Shown here piece by piece: positions 14,087-14,328 of a stretch of 14,328 bases of DNA; within the stretch, counting starts at the first letter, position 1; each line of letters opens with the position of its first letter. The DNA is from Deinococcus aquatilis DSM 23025 (lineage in GTDB: Bacteria > Deinococcota > Deinococci > Deinococcales > Deinococcaceae): assembly GCF_000378445.1 (NCBI RefSeq), contig NZ_KB899769.1, positions 1 through 14,328 on the forward strand, written 5' to 3'. The translations under genes and the position numbers were made by a program. The notes under the pieces were generated by a model. It saw only the letters and a program-made list of their open reading frames with translations, did no database searches and was not told the DNA's origin.

Positions 14087-14328
14087 CTAATTTTTCTGTC
14101 TGAGACGGCTCCAAGAGTCCAATCAGTTGAAGGGCTTCGACCTCTCCACGCTCGTGGATGCGCGCGAATGTGCGCACCAGGGTACGGAGACCCAAGGTGA
14201 CCACACTCCAGTTTCGTCGACCGTGCACCTTCACGGTGCATGTTTGGAGAAGACCCACCAGCACGCACCACACATACGCCAGGGTCAGCAGGCAGAGCAG
14301 GCGCTCCACGTGATCGTGGAGCGTCATG
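14070..14328 (-). CDS. IS4-family transposase, C-terminal part (partial)
   Basis: The open frame enters from beyond the window and stops at TGA 14072-14070; 85 codons from the ATG at 14327 are visible. That ATG is at the edge and is unlikely to be the real start. The content matches the end of IS4-family transposases, after the YREK segment: a helix of type LLCLLTLAYVWCVLVG, then VKVHGRRNWSVVTLGLRTL with the familiar 'K-x-HGRRxxSxxxLGL' wording. The terminal residues LESVGY are encoded by the inverted repeat itself. It belongs with the N-terminal piece at 1-210 by IS type, though not to the same copy: together they make up only about 155 codons of a protein normally well over 300. Confidence 0.75.
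   Translation of the reverse strand, partial: MTLHDHVERLLCLLTLAYVWCVLVGLLQTCTVKVHGRRNWSVVTLGLRTLVRTFARIHERGEVEALQLIGLLEPSQTEKLESVGY

Larger units (their letters stand above)
14068..14328 (-). mobile_element. 3' end of an IS4-family insertion sequence (cut by window edge)
   Basis: From 14068 to the window end lies the C-terminal part of a minus-strand transposase together with a terminal repeat identical to the one at 224-242. It is in the same orientation as the copy at 1-242. The two visible pieces cover opposite ends of the element and do not overlap, so identity of the interiors cannot be checked here. Confidence 0.75.

Noticed and set aside
1..14328. CRISPR arrays, tRNA and rRNA genes
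   Set aside because: No regularly spaced repeats, tRNA-like cloverleaf or rRNA-like sequence was seen on either strand by eye.
1..14328. Window as one closed circle joined within a single IS copy
   Set aside because: Joining the edges would give a transposase of only about 155 codons with the catalytic middle missing, so two separate copies are more likely.

Overview
The window is GC-rich bacterial DNA. Its GTG starts, ATGA/GTGA gene overlaps, two kinds of IS4-family element and gene set (SAM-dependent cyclopropane synthase, GH125 mannosidase, Ssu sulfonate operon) look most like Deinococcus. That assignment is inference, because no rRNA or other marker is present.

Layout: both ends lie inside insertion sequences of what appears to be one type. 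Bases 1-242 are the 5' end of a minus-strand IS4-family transposase plus its terminal repeat. Bases 14068-14328 are the 3' end of a minus-strand transposase carrying the same 19-bp terminal repeat. The segment between them is therefore flanked by same-orientation copies, as in a composite element or a contig that broke at repeats. The left copy has cut off the 5' end of a secreted-type hypothetical gene (to 1597). This gene converges with a GH125 exo-alpha-mannosidase gene (1792-3111, minus). A different, complete IS4-family element (3375-4701) follows, with perfect 18-bp ends, a 6-bp target duplication and a transposase killed by one in-frame TGA. A cyclopropane-fatty-acid synthase (4906-6291, minus) comes next, then about 0.8 kb of gene-poor, AT-richer DNA.

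The centre is a sulfonate-sulfur operon (7128-11891, plus): promoter, long leader, ssuD-type monooxygenase, ssuA, ssuC, ssuB and an uncharacterised 161-codon gene. The genes from ssuA onward overlap by 4 bases each. ABC transporter SsuABC would import sulfonates and the FMNH2-dependent SsuD would release sulfite. No flavin reductase (SsuE) is visible. The leader contains a previously unlisted 23-residue ORF with five Cys residues, three of them consecutive just before its stop. A C-rich, G-poor stretch and competing hairpins follow, ahead of ssuD. This looks like a cysteine-sensing attenuator controlling sulfur acquisition and is the main discovery candidate.

The right arm (11892-14067) is a decaying minus-strand cluster: an intact NmrA-like NAD(P)-binding protein between a frameshifted small membrane protein and what looks like a second broken membrane protein. 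Further short open stretches without start codons look like gene remnants.
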